Shown one piece after another: positions 1-7,401 of a DNA stretch of 14,703 nt (position 1 is its first letter; the number at the start of each line of letters is the position of its first letter). Origin of the DNA: Bryobacteraceae bacterium (lineage in GTDB: Bacteria; Acidobacteriota; Terriglobia; Bryobacterales; Bryobacteraceae); assembly GCA_025350445.1 (NCBI GenBank), contig JANXXV010000781.1, forward strand, positions 1 through 14,703, written 5' to 3'. A program made the position numbers and the translations under genes. The notes under the pieces were generated by a model. It was not told the origin of the DNA. It searched no databases and worked only from the letters and a program-made list of their open reading frames with translations.

Positions 1-1
1 T

Positions 2-157
2 GCTCCCTGCACGCGCAACTGCCCCTCATCCCGCCACAAATCAGCACCCAAACCCGAGCTTCCCGGGTCATCCGAAGAGAAGTTTCTGGAGAGTCTGTCG
101 GAGATAGAATTTCTCGAACGTAGAATCAATAACTTACGAACATTGCATGGTCTGTAA
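2..157 (+). CDS. C-terminal tail of an unrecognised protein (5' end outside the window)
   Basis: The frame is open from the left edge to a TAA at 155-157, giving 51 residues with no start in view. The last half (SEEKFLESLSEIEFLERR and on to LRTLHGL) is rich in Glu, Leu and Arg and would form an amphipathic helix, as the C-termini of many small regulators or recombinases do. I recognise no family. A Pro/Ser-rich stretch precedes the helix. It sits directly against the decayed copper ATPase remnant, so it could be the end of a real gene or another piece of debris. Coding status rests only on the open frame and the protein-like composition. Confidence 0.3.
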   Translation, partial: APCTRNCPSSRHKSAPKPELPGSSEEKFLESLSEIEFLERRINNLRTLHGL

Positions 158-161
158 GTGA

Positions 162-735
162 TTGATTCTTGGTCGAAAACAGCTTCATTCCGACAGACTC
201 CTAGAGGCTATTGAACTCCTGCATAAGGAGGGCATCCGGCTTATGATGCTGACCGGCGACAACCAAACGACTGCGCACGCGGTCGCTCGCCAGCTAAAGA
301 TAGATGAAGTCGAAGCCGACGTGCTGCCCGAACAGAAAGCCGCAGTGATAAAGCGGCTGCAAGGCAAGGGACATGTTGTCGCGATGGCCGGTGACGGTGT
401 TAACGATGCGCCAGCCCTGGCTCAGGCGCAGGTCGGCATCGCGATGGGCACTGGAACCGATGTAGCGATGGAGAGTGCCGGAGTGACCCTGGTGCAGGGC
501 GACCTCCGTGGGATTGCCCGAGCTCGCCGACTGAGTCGCGGGACCATGAGCAATATTCGTCAGAACCTGTTTTTTTGCGTTCATTTATAACGTTCTCGGC
601 GTACGCGTAGCGGCTGGCGTGCTGTATCCCTTTTTTGGTTTGGTAATAAGCCCGATGATCGCCAGCGCGGCTATGACGTTCAGTTCGCTATCGGTAATAT
701 CGAACGCCCTGCGGCTCCGGAAGCTGTCTCTTTGA
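162..735 (+). pseudogene. copA: Copper-exporting P-type ATPase (CopA-like) remnant, truncated and frameshifted
   Basis: Translation gives the end of the P domain and the last membrane helices of a P1B-type ATPase: the MLTGDN motif, then the hinge [12 protein letters not shown], then [20 protein letters not shown]. The frame breaks at a run of seven T (570-576). Removing one T restores the expected continuation QNLFFAFIYN, a penultimate helix, and [15 protein letters not shown] before a TGA at 733-735. The MxxSS and YN motifs are the P1B-1 (Cu+) signatures. Missing are the metal-binding N-terminus, the first helices, the actuator domain and the DKTGT phosphorylation site. Similarity starts only around 195, and an in-frame stop lies just upstream at 159-161. 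The conserved proline of the YN(x4)P motif is Arg. The fragment cannot pump ions and is a decayed copy. A sequencing error could explain the T run but not the missing front. Confidence 0.85.
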
Positions 736-1635
736 CCCGGACGGCTTGCCTCCATGTGTCGAAGTCGATGGTGGCAAAGTCGCTTGGCAGGAGTTGACTC
801 GCCAGCTGTTACGCCGGCGCGTAAAAAAGCTGCCACCTCGTAGTCCGGGCCTTTTAGCATCCGGACTACACAGTTAACCAAACGTGCACTCATCAATGGA
901 GACGCCGAGAATGTTACTCAAGAGGGGTTGTATACGTGCTGGTTTCGCGAGTCAACAGGCGACATTGGTGCTGGTGAGAGAACGTGCTTTCGGGAGTATT
1001 AGCCATTTCGCGGATACTTCCTACCTCAGCAGTTAACCGGGAAGCTGAAGACATTCGCGCAGAAAAAGTTTGGCTCCGAAAATAGTATGCGGTCGGCTGC
1101 CCTTTTGGTAAACAGCGAAGTCTTTGAAACGTTGTCTCTTAAAAACTAGAGAAAAATTCAGAGAGACCCGGATCACACTCCGGTGGGCTACGAAAAGAAT
1201 GATCTTTGAACAGGGAGCGAGGCCTTGGCTGGTTCCAGGAGAGCAAGCTTCCCCGTATGCTCATTTGGGATACCAGATAACCAGAAGCACCCGCAAGTCG
1301 TTGAAAAACATTTGGCTCCCCGAGAGAGACACAGATCCGAACTCTCGAGTGGAGAATTTCGCCTGAACAACATTCGCCGCCGAGTCGTACCAGTTCGCAA
1401 CAGGATCTCGTTGCGATGGACAAAGTTGCCTATTGCTCCTCGTTCTTTGGATGCGCTTGGGACTGCCGGGGCACAACCAGTGTTCGCTCGAACCGCCGCA
1501 ACCCAACCTGGGCATTCAGGAAGGACTATTTTCGAATCGCGCGGGAACGGGTATCCTGCGAACCGGCAATCCGCCATCCAGGATCGCGCGCGCAATCACC
1601 GCGGATTCCTCATCCCGCGATGCGACAATTCTGAT
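736..1635. other. Gene-poor stretch of about 900 bases
   Basis: Short open frames occur here on both strands (the longest about 135 codons, around 1188-1638), but they overlap one another, have no ribosome site, show no family motif and are rich in Arg, Ser and Cys as random GC-rich frames are. I see no tRNA-like cloverleaf, no transposase motif and no repeat array. The only clear structure is the inverted repeat at 840-869. Together with the ATPase remnant to its left, the stretch looks like decayed sequence at the edge of a rearrangement, plus the upstream region of the gene at 1676. Confidence 0.5.
840..869. repeat. Perfect 9-bp inverted repeat with 12-base loop
   Basis: The arms GTAGTCCGG (840-848) and CCGGACTAC (861-869) are exact reverse complements separated by 12 bases. 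A hairpin of nine pairs, six of them G-C, would form in RNA. It lies about 105 bases after the ATPase remnant's stop and is not followed by a T run, so it does not look like a standard intrinsic terminator. It could be a terminator that has lost its T tract, a REP-like element or an insertion-element end; no second copy is seen in this window. Confidence 0.6.
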
Positions 1636-1667
1636 TAGTGCATTTACTGCACTATTTGAAGTATGAT
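1636..1667 (+). promoter_or_regulatory. Candidate operator and promoter of the DUF4091 gene
   Basis: A palindrome, TAGTGCATTTACTGCACTA (1636-1654, arms of 7 bp), is followed by TATGAT at 1662-1667, a 5-of-6 match to a -10 box, eight bases before the ATG at 1676. No good -35 hexamer is visible at the usual spacing; the palindrome covers that place. This layout fits repression or regulator-dependent transcription. A transcript starting about seven bases after the box would have almost no leader, which agrees with the lack of a Shine-Dalgarno sequence. The reverse strand of the palindrome holds TGCAGTAA, also found upstream of the gene at 3438. Confidence 0.4.
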
Positions 1668-1675
1668 TGTTGGTA

Positions 1676-3403
1676 ATGCGCCGGCAACTTCGAAGACCAG
1701 ATCTCGCACGTGTTGCGCAGTTGGTTGTGCTGCTGTCAAATTGGGCGGTTGCGTCTCCGGCCGTTCACGTTTCTTTCGCCTCGCCGTTGACAAAGGTTTT
1801 TCTGGACGAGGCGCCCCCACCCGAAGCCGCTTCCAGTTGGACCGTGTCTCTGGCGCGCGGCGAGCAGGAGTCCTTCCAGTTGCTGATAACCGCAGGACCA
1901 AAGCGGGTGGAATCGCTCACCGTTCACAATTGGGTAGAGAAAAAGGCGGGCATCGACATCCGGCTGAGCCTTGTGGGGTATGTCCAGACCGCGGCCGGCG
2001 ATTCGCGGCCATGGGCGAAGGAAGAGCCGGCCGGCCGGATCGGCTGGTGGCCGGATCCACTGCTGCCATTGCGGGCGTTTGACGTTGGCGCAGGTGAGAC
2101 GCAGCCGGTTTGGATTCGAATAGAAGCACCGCCGAATGCGCGGCCGGGCGCCTACTCGGGCATTCTGCGGGTGGAGCAGAGCGACACAAAATTGGCCGAG
2201 GTCCGGTATCGCGTCCGCATTTATCCGGTGACGTTGCCGCGCCGGCAGCAGCTCAGGAACGCGTCGTTCATGCCGGCCGGCAACTTGTTCGCTCACTACA
2301 ATACGCCGGGCGGAATGGAGAGTCCGGCGTTTTCCGAACTTTACCGGCGTTGGGCGCGAGCGGCCTTCTCGCAGCATCTCGGTCCCACATTTGACATGAT
2401 GATGGGCTGGAATCAGGGCGGCATCCGGACGCGGACAACGGCAGGTCCGTTGGGTCCGACGGAGGACATGCTTTTAGGCCGCCCAGGTCACCTGGTATGG
2501 CCCGTGTTAGGGAAGAAAGGGAATTACGACTTCCGGCTGACTGACGAACTGGGGGCGATCGGGCGCGAATATGGCATGCGCCGGTTTGCGGTGGCGATCT
2601 TCGACCGAGAGACGACCTGGCAACAGCAAACCGAGCAAACCAAGCTGGACATGGCAGATTTCATCCGCGCCTACGGCGCCCACCTGAAGGAACGCGGATT
2701 GTGGGATGCGGCCTACGTCTACAACGTGGATGAGCCCCCGGAGAGCCAGTGGGACACGGTCCGCAACAATCACGCATTTGTGAAAAGTATCGCCCCGGAT
2801 CTGAAAACGTGGCTCTGTCTCAACCAACCTAAAGCGGTGCAGCTTCTGGAATCGTCGGCGGACATCTTGGACGTTTACATCCGTCAATTCGAGAAATCCG
2901 GCGTGGATGAAGTCCGCAGGAGAGGGAAGCAAGTGATCTGGGCGGTGTGCGTATGGCCGCACGGGCATCCGAACCTGTTCATTGAATATCCCGCAGTGGA
3001 CGCGAGGATCATCGGGTGGCTGACGTATCGCTACGGCATCTCCGGGTTCGAGTATTGGGGCCTGAACCAATGGGGCGAGAATACGGGCAAGCTGGATTGG
3101 GCTAACTTCCGTTCGGGGGACACGCGAACGCGGTGGCAGCGGACGAAGTGGCCGTGGGGAGACGGTTGGCTGTTCTACCCCGGCGAAGGTGGGGATCCGC
3201 TTTCCTCGATCCGGTTTGAGAATTTGCGAGATGGTTTCGAGGACAGTGAGTTGCTCACCCTGTTGGCGTCGCGCGGTGGGAAAAAGGACGCGGACGAGCT
3301 CGCGGCTAGCGTGGCCGGTTCGATTGAATCGTACACGGGCGATTCACGCGCCTTGAATGCCGCTCATGTAAAGCTGCTGGAGCGGCTGTCGTCCGTGAAG
3401 TAG
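1676..3403 (+). CDS. Secreted DUF4091 (GH123-like) putative glycoside hydrolase
   Basis: The product is a 575-residue protein. A basic start (MRRQLRRPDLAR) and a hydrophobic stretch at about 13-26 ending in AVASPA form a signal peptide, so it should act outside the cytoplasm. Residues 30-185 look like a beta-sandwich domain (PVWIRIEAPPNARPGAYSG). Residues 195-530 form the barrel domain of DUF4091, which is related to the GH123 N-acetyl-beta-galactosaminidases. The adjacent Asp352-Glu353 in YNVDEPPE match the catalytic Asp/Glu pair used in substrate-assisted hydrolysis by GH123. Other family marks are GISGFEYWGLNQW (454-466) and GDPLSSIRFENLRDGFED (506-523). I chose the ATG at 1676; a TTG at 1667 would add three residues but puts the start inside the TATGAT box. 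It heads the plus-strand gene row. The substrate is not shown by sequence; an N-acetylated hexosamine glycan is a family-based guess. Confidence 0.85.
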   Translation: MRRQLRRPDLARVAQLVVLLSNWAVASPAVHVSFASPLTKVFLDEAPPPEAASSWTVSLARGEQESFQLLITAGPKRVESLTVHNWVEKKAGIDIRLSLVGYVQTAAGDSRPWAKEEPAGRIGWWPDPLLPLRAFDVGAGETQPVWIRIEAPPNARPGAYSGILRVEQSDTKLAEVRYRVRIYPVTLPRRQQLRNASFMPAGNLFAHYNTPGGMESPAFSELYRRWARAAFSQHLGPTFDMMMGWNQGGIRTRTTAGPLGPTEDMLLGRPGHLVWPVLGKKGNYDFRLTDELGAIGREYGMRRFAVAIFDRETTWQQQTEQTKLDMADFIRAYGAHLKERGLWDAAYVYNVDEPPESQWDTVRNNHAFVKSIAPDLKTWLCLNQPKAVQLLESSADILDVYIRQFEKSGVDEVRRRGKQVIWAVCVWPHGHPNLFIEYPAVDARIIGWLTYRYGISGFEYWGLNQWGENTGKLDWANFRSGDTRTRWQRTKWPWGDGWLFYPGEGGDPLSSIRFENLRDGFEDSELLTLLASRGGKKDADELAASVAGSIESYTGDSRALNAAHVKLLERLSSVK

Positions 3404-3410
3404 ATCCATT

Positions 3411-3434
3411 ATTAATGCAGTAATCGAATATACT
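3411..3434 (+). promoter_or_regulatory. Candidate operator and promoter of the M20 gene
   Basis: The near-palindrome ATTAATGCAGTAAT (3411-3424, one mismatched pair) is followed by TATACT at 3429-3434, a 5-of-6 -10 box, and the ATG is only three bases further on at 3438. No Shine-Dalgarno sequence or clear -35 box is present. The site shares TGCAGTAA with the opposite strand of the palindrome before the DUF4091 gene. If the box is real, the mRNA would be leaderless or nearly so. It lies in the 34-base gap after the preceding stop, so it may be an internal promoter. Confidence 0.35.
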
Positions 3435-3437
3435 AGA

Positions 3438-4784
3438 ATGCCATCTGACATGCTCGATCTCAAGTCGCATGCCGCGTCTGCCGGCGCGAAGACACATGAC
3501 GTGCTGGATAAGGCGCTGCGGCGGCTGGCGCCCACACTGGTCCGCACGCTACAGGATCTGGTCCGAATCCCTTCGGAGAATCTTCCGCCCGCCGGAAACG
3601 AGCTGGCATGCCAGCAATACGTGGTCGAGCAACTCGAGAGTCTCGGGTTCCCGGTCGATATTTATGGGCTGGATGACGTAGAAGGGTTGCGAACGCATCC
3701 GGAGTACTGGCCGCGCCGCGAATATGCGGGCCGTCCGAATGTAAATGCTGTGATGGAGGGTACGGGAGGCGGCAGGTCACTCGTGCTCTCCGGCCATATT
3801 GATACCGTGCCGGCGGATACCCCGGTGGCCTGGACGCACGGGCCATTCGAGGGAGCGATCGCCGGCGGGCGGCTCTTTGGGCGTGGGGCGTGGGATATGA
3901 AGGCGGGTGTCGCGATGAACCTCACCGTCCTTCGTGTTCTGCGAGACGTTGGGGCGCGTCTTGGCGGCCGTCTGATTTTCGAAACGGTGGTGGATGAAGA
4001 GTTCGGCGGAGTGAACGGAACGCTGGCGGCGCGTCTGCGTGGGTACACCGCTGATGCGGCGATCATCACGGAACCGACCAGCTTGCGAATCTGTCCGGCG
4101 CAGCGTGGCGGCAAAGTGGTACATGTAGAATTACGCGGTTCCGGAGGAATGCTCTCGCCGGGCGAAACCTCGGGGCGGGTGACGGAGCAACTGGCGCACC
4201 TGCTGGCAGCCGTTCCGGCCTTTGCGCGGGAGCGGGAAAGCCGTGTGCAGGTGCATCCCTACTTCTCCGGCTGTGCCGAGCCGTTTGCGGCATGGGTGAC
4301 CAATATCGCCACCGGGAAGTGGGGCTGGACGCAGCCCATCACGGTGGCGGAGCGGTGCCGCGTAGAGCTCTACTTCCAGGCGATGCCGGACGAGAGTCAT
4401 GAAGAAGTGCTGAAGGATTTTCATCAATGGTGGCGGGCAACGCAGGACGCCCGGCCGGATCTTTTCCGGCGCGAGCCAGTGCTTGATTTCCCGATGCGAT
4501 GGCTGCCTGGCTGCGCCCTGGCCGCGGGCCATCCGCTGGTGCAGGAGTTCGCGGAAGCAGCGCGATCGGTAGGCCGAAATGCGGTGGTGGAAGGGCTAGA
4601 TGCGCCAAGTGACATGTACATTTTCCAGCGCTGTTTTCAGATGCCCGCATTGATGTGGGGGCCGGCTGGCGGCAACGCGCACCAGGCCGATGAATACGTG
4701 GAACTCGATTCGTTGTTTGAGGCGACCCGGGTGTTGCTGCACATGGTGGATCGCTGGTGCGGAGTGGAGGTGGCGCGCTTATGA
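3438..4784 (+). CDS. M20 family zinc metallopeptidase / deacylase (ArgE-DapE-ACY1 type)
   Basis: The product is a 448-residue cytoplasmic protein without a signal peptide. The two-zinc catalytic domain is complete: His120 and Asp122 in LSGHIDTVP, bridging Asp153 in GRGAWDMKAG, the Glu187-Glu188 pair in VVDEEFGG (general base and metal ligand), Glu212 in TEPTS, and the final ligand His415 in GNAHQADEY. Such enzymes hydrolyse amide bonds of N-acyl amino acids or small peptides. Annotation tools will probably say acetylornithine deacetylase or succinyl-diaminopimelate desuccinylase, but the sequence does not fix the substrate. The central dimerisation domain (about 225-340) has GSGGMLSPGE where most relatives have a His, so Met238 stands in for a residue that normally reaches the partner's active site. 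The stop overlaps the next start by ATGA, coupling it to an amino-acid permease and suggesting that its products are amino acids. Confidence 0.88.
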   Translation: MPSDMLDLKSHAASAGAKTHDVLDKALRRLAPTLVRTLQDLVRIPSENLPPAGNELACQQYVVEQLESLGFPVDIYGLDDVEGLRTHPEYWPRREYAGRPNVNAVMEGTGGGRSLVLSGHIDTVPADTPVAWTHGPFEGAIAGGRLFGRGAWDMKAGVAMNLTVLRVLRDVGARLGGRLIFETVVDEEFGGVNGTLAARLRGYTADAAIITEPTSLRICPAQRGGKVVHVELRGSGGMLSPGETSGRVTEQLAHLLAAVPAFARERESRVQVHPYFSGCAEPFAAWVTNIATGKWGWTQPITVAERCRVELYFQAMPDESHEEVLKDFHQWWRATQDARPDLFRREPVLDFPMRWLPGCALAAGHPLVQEFAEAARSVGRNAVVEGLDAPSDMYIFQRCFQMPALMWGPAGGNAHQADEYVELDSLFEATRVLLHMVDRWCGVEVARL

Positions 4785-6127
4785 CGGCAGAAGCGCCGCC
4801 CACTCATCTGAAGCGAATCCTCGACCTGAAGCTGCTGGTCCTGTTCGGGCTGACGTTTGTCGGGCCCACGGCGCCGTTTCCCATGTTCGGCATCGTCAGC
4901 AGTATGTCGCGCGGGCATATGGCGCTCGCCTACTTGCTGGCAATGGTCTGCATGGCACTCACGGCATTCAGCTACGGCAGGATGGCTACGGTGTTCCCCA
5001 CGGCTGGATCAGCGTATACCTACGCTCAACAGACGCTGCATCCGCTGGTGGGGTTCCTGACCGGCTGGGTGATGCTCTTAGACTACGTGCTGATTCCGCT
5101 GATGAGCGTGATCTATCTGACCTTGACTGCACAGCGTTTTTTCGCTTCTGTACCGCAGGCAGTGTGGCTGATCCTGTTTTCGACTTCGATTACGGTGATG
5201 AACCTGTTCGGCCTGAAGGTTGCCAATCGCGCGAACTTCGTGATGTCTGCAGTCATGATGGCGGCGGTTGCATGGTTTGTGGCGGTGGCGGTAAGAGCGC
5301 TCGGGAACGGCGTCGGTGCGGGAGTGTTGCTGTCAACGAAGCCGTTCTACGATCCGGCAACATTCTCGGCAGCACAAGTGATGAGCGCCACGTCGGTGGC
5401 TGCGTACAGCTACCTGGGCTTCGACGGCATCAGCACGCTGGCCGAAGACGCGCGCGATCCTAAGCGGGACATCGGCCGGGCGACCGTGCTGGTGTGCTTG
5501 TTCTGTGGCGCGCTGTTTATTTTGCAGGCGTATCTGGGACAGCTGGCGTGGCCGGATTTCACTAGTTATCCGAACACGGAGACGGCGTTCCTTGATGTAT
5601 CCAAGCGGGTGGGCGGCGACTCCCTGATGCTATTTGTCTCAGTGGCGCTGGTGGTGGCCGGTGTGGCAAGCGCGGTCACCGGGCAGGCTAGTGCGTCCAG
5701 GCTTCTATTTGGAATGGGCCGCGACAAGCTTCTGCCGGGACTCTTCGCCTACATCCATCCCAAGTACTCGACGCCGACATATGGAATTCTATGCATGGGA
5801 GTGGTGACGACGGCATGCGGATTTCTTCTGTCGTTCCAACTGGCCGCCGAAGCAATCAACTTCGGAGCCCTGCTCGGGTTCATGTGCGTGAATCTCAGTG
5901 TCATCAGCCGCTTCTATATCCGGGACCGCGCGCGGCGAGGGTGGGATGTGGTGCGGAACCTGGTGCTGCCCGGCGTTGGTTTCGCGGTCTGCTTCCTGAT
6001 CTTTATCAATCTCTCGCGAACGGCCACCATCATCGGGATGATCTGGGCGGTGACGGGATTGATTTATATCGCGGTGCGAACTCGCGGTTTTCGCGCCGGC
6101 TCACCGGTTCCCACGTTTGCCGACTGA
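4781..6127 (+). CDS. APC superfamily amino-acid permease
   Basis: The product is a 448-residue inner-membrane protein made almost entirely of hydrophobic helices, about 12 by eye. Family marks are GLTFVGPTAP in the first unwound helix, PTAGSAYTYAQQTLHPLVGFLTGW in helix 3 and its lead-in, and GFDGISTLAEDARDPKRDI after helix 6, all typical of amino acid/polyamine/organocation cotransporters. It most likely imports an amino acid with protons. I chose the ATG at 4781 because it overlaps the previous stop as ATGA and has GGAGG about 11 bases upstream; an in-frame GTG/TTG-type start near 4757 would run back into the M20 gene. The coupling to the M20 enzyme suggests uptake of substrate or product for the same pathway. 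The specific amino acid cannot be read from the sequence. Confidence 0.88.
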   Translation: MTAEAPPTHLKRILDLKLLVLFGLTFVGPTAPFPMFGIVSSMSRGHMALAYLLAMVCMALTAFSYGRMATVFPTAGSAYTYAQQTLHPLVGFLTGWVMLLDYVLIPLMSVIYLTLTAQRFFASVPQAVWLILFSTSITVMNLFGLKVANRANFVMSAVMMAAVAWFVAVAVRALGNGVGAGVLLSTKPFYDPATFSAAQVMSATSVAAYSYLGFDGISTLAEDARDPKRDIGRATVLVCLFCGALFILQAYLGQLAWPDFTSYPNTETAFLDVSKRVGGDSLMLFVSVALVVAGVASAVTGQASASRLLFGMGRDKLLPGLFAYIHPKYSTPTYGILCMGVVTTACGFLLSFQLAAEAINFGALLGFMCVNLSVISRFYIRDRARRGWDVVRNLVLPGVGFAVCFLIFINLSRTATIIGMIWAVTGLIYIAVRTRGFRAGSPVPTFAD

Positions 6128-6151
6128 ACAGCCGATGCCCGGAGTTAGTAT

Positions 6152-6155
6152 AGGA
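6152..6155 (+). promoter_or_regulatory. Ribosome binding site of the ROK regulator
   Basis: AGGA lies 10 bases before the ATG at 6166. The nearby ATG at 6154 opens a frame that closes at once, which supports 6166 as the true start. This is the only clear Shine-Dalgarno site among the non-overlapping plus-strand starts. Confidence 0.5.
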
Positions 6156-6165
6156 TGAAATCCCA

Positions 6166-7401
6166 ATGGCCGTAACCTTCACGACGAGCGGCGCGCTCAA
6201 GAAATCCGCTTTGCGCGAGGCGAATGAAAGGCTCGTGCTGAACACGATCCGGCAGAATCCGTCCCTGTCGCGGGCAGACATCGTACGAATCACGGGACTG
6301 TCGCCCAGTTCGGTCACCTTTATCGTGAAGCGTTTGAGAAACGAAGACATCATCTGCGAAGACAAGACGGAAAACTGGGCACAAGTGGGACGGTTGCCGA
6401 CGGCAATACGGCTGCGATCGAACGCGCGGGTGGGAATCGGCGTCGAGCTAAGCCTGGCCGGAGGCCGGATCGTGGTCGCCGACTTGAGTGATGCGATTGT
6501 GGCGCGCAAAACCATACCGTGGCACGCCAATCACGGAGTGTTTCTCGACAAGGTTCATAAGGCGCTCCTGGCGCTGACGAACCAGTACACCCCGGATCAA
6601 ATTCTGGGGATCGGTGTTGCCCTGCCGGGCTTCATCGACCGCTCCACGGGCCGTGTAATTGCCGCTGAGAATGTCCAGTGGTTCGGCGTGGAAGTAGGCG
6701 AGATCCTGCGGCGCGATCTGAAAGTTTCGTTGTGTTTCGAAAATGGAGCCAAGCTTTCGGCGCTGGCGGAGATGTGGCTCGCCGATCGGGAGAGGAAACC
6801 GCTGCGCGACTTTGTTTCGGTGACGGCGCGCGGCGGACTGGGCACCGGCGTCATTATCAATGGCGAGATACTGCAAGGCGCGAGCTTCGGCGCTTCCGAG
6901 TTCGGGCACATTCCCTTGTATCAGGATGGCCGGCGATGTTCCTGCGGAAATGCCGGATGTTGGGAACAGTACGCATCCGACTTTGCATTTGCGCGGCTGT
7001 ACAGCGAGCGCGCGGGACTGGCGGACAGCGAGCTGACGCCCGAAGCGATCATCGCCAAGGTGCGGGCTGGCGACCCGCTGGCAACCGAGGTGCTTCGGGA
7101 AACCGCGAAGTACGTCGGGCTAGGCTTCGTCAACCTGGTGATGGCTTTCAATCCGCAAGCGATCGTGGTTGGGGACTACATCGCGGATGCGTGGGACTTG
7201 CTGGAAGAGACGGTGTGGGCTGTGCTGCGGAGTCGCGTACCGGCTTACTATCTAAGCGGAATTCGGATTCTGCCTTCGCGGCATCGGGCAGATGCGCCGC
7301 TCGCTGGCGCCGTTGCACTGGTGTTGAGCCGCTTCTTCAACAGCTTTGACGACGGACGCGAGAAGGGGCGGGCAAAGTCAGTGGTGATGAAGGAATCCTA
7401 G
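6166..7401 (+). CDS. ROK family transcriptional regulator (NagC/XylR type)
   Basis: The product has 411 residues. Residues 20-65 form a winged helix-turn-helix (NPSLSRADIVRITGLSPSSV), which marks it as a DNA-binding ROK member rather than a plain kinase. The ROK domain follows, with the sugar-binding and zinc motif ASEFGHIPL then CSCGNAGCWEQ: Glu245 and His248 would touch the sugar, and His248, Cys258, Cys260 and Cys265 hold zinc. The phosphate-loop DxGGT motif is missing (ELSLAGG instead), and the kinase catalytic Asp of NDA is Gly194 in ENGAKLSALAE. It should therefore bind a sugar or sugar phosphate but not phosphorylate it. It lies 38 bases after the permease and converges on the glycan operon. 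It is a natural candidate regulator of either set, possibly through the palindromes at 1636 and 3411. The effector is unknown. Confidence 0.9.
   Translation: MAVTFTTSGALKKSALREANERLVLNTIRQNPSLSRADIVRITGLSPSSVTFIVKRLRNEDIICEDKTENWAQVGRLPTAIRLRSNARVGIGVELSLAGGRIVVADLSDAIVARKTIPWHANHGVFLDKVHKALLALTNQYTPDQILGIGVALPGFIDRSTGRVIAAENVQWFGVEVGEILRRDLKVSLCFENGAKLSALAEMWLADRERKPLRDFVSVTARGGLGTGVIINGEILQGASFGASEFGHIPLYQDGRRCSCGNAGCWEQYASDFAFARLYSERAGLADSELTPEAIIAKVRAGDPLATEVLRETAKYVGLGFVNLVMAFNPQAIVVGDYIADAWDLLEETVWAVLRSRVPAYYLSGIRILPSRHRADAPLAGAVALVLSRFFNSFDDGREKGRAKSVVMKES

Noticed and set aside
162..590. Treating the ATPase fragment as a functional short gene
   Set aside because: It lacks the phosphorylation site and most helices, and ends by a frameshift in the middle of a conserved helix.
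734..874. Plus-strand frame from DPDGLPPCVEVDGGKVAWQEL to a stop after the hairpin
   Set aside because: It has no start codon and overlaps the end of the ATPase remnant; the slight protein-like look is not enough.
1069..1319. Direct repeat TTTGGCTCC at 1069-1077 and 1311-1319
   Set aside because: Nine bases over 240 bases with no flanking structure is within chance.
1516..1661. Minus-strand frame reading like ALIRIVASRDEESAVIARA...GGLPV, faintly similar to the start of KDPG aldolases
   Set aside because: It has no usual start codon, is under 50 codons, ends at a stop and does not resume in any frame; the likeness is probably chance.
1124..1666. Several overlapping short frames on both strands
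   Set aside because: They compete for the same bases, lack ribosome sites and show no known family; none is preferred over the others.
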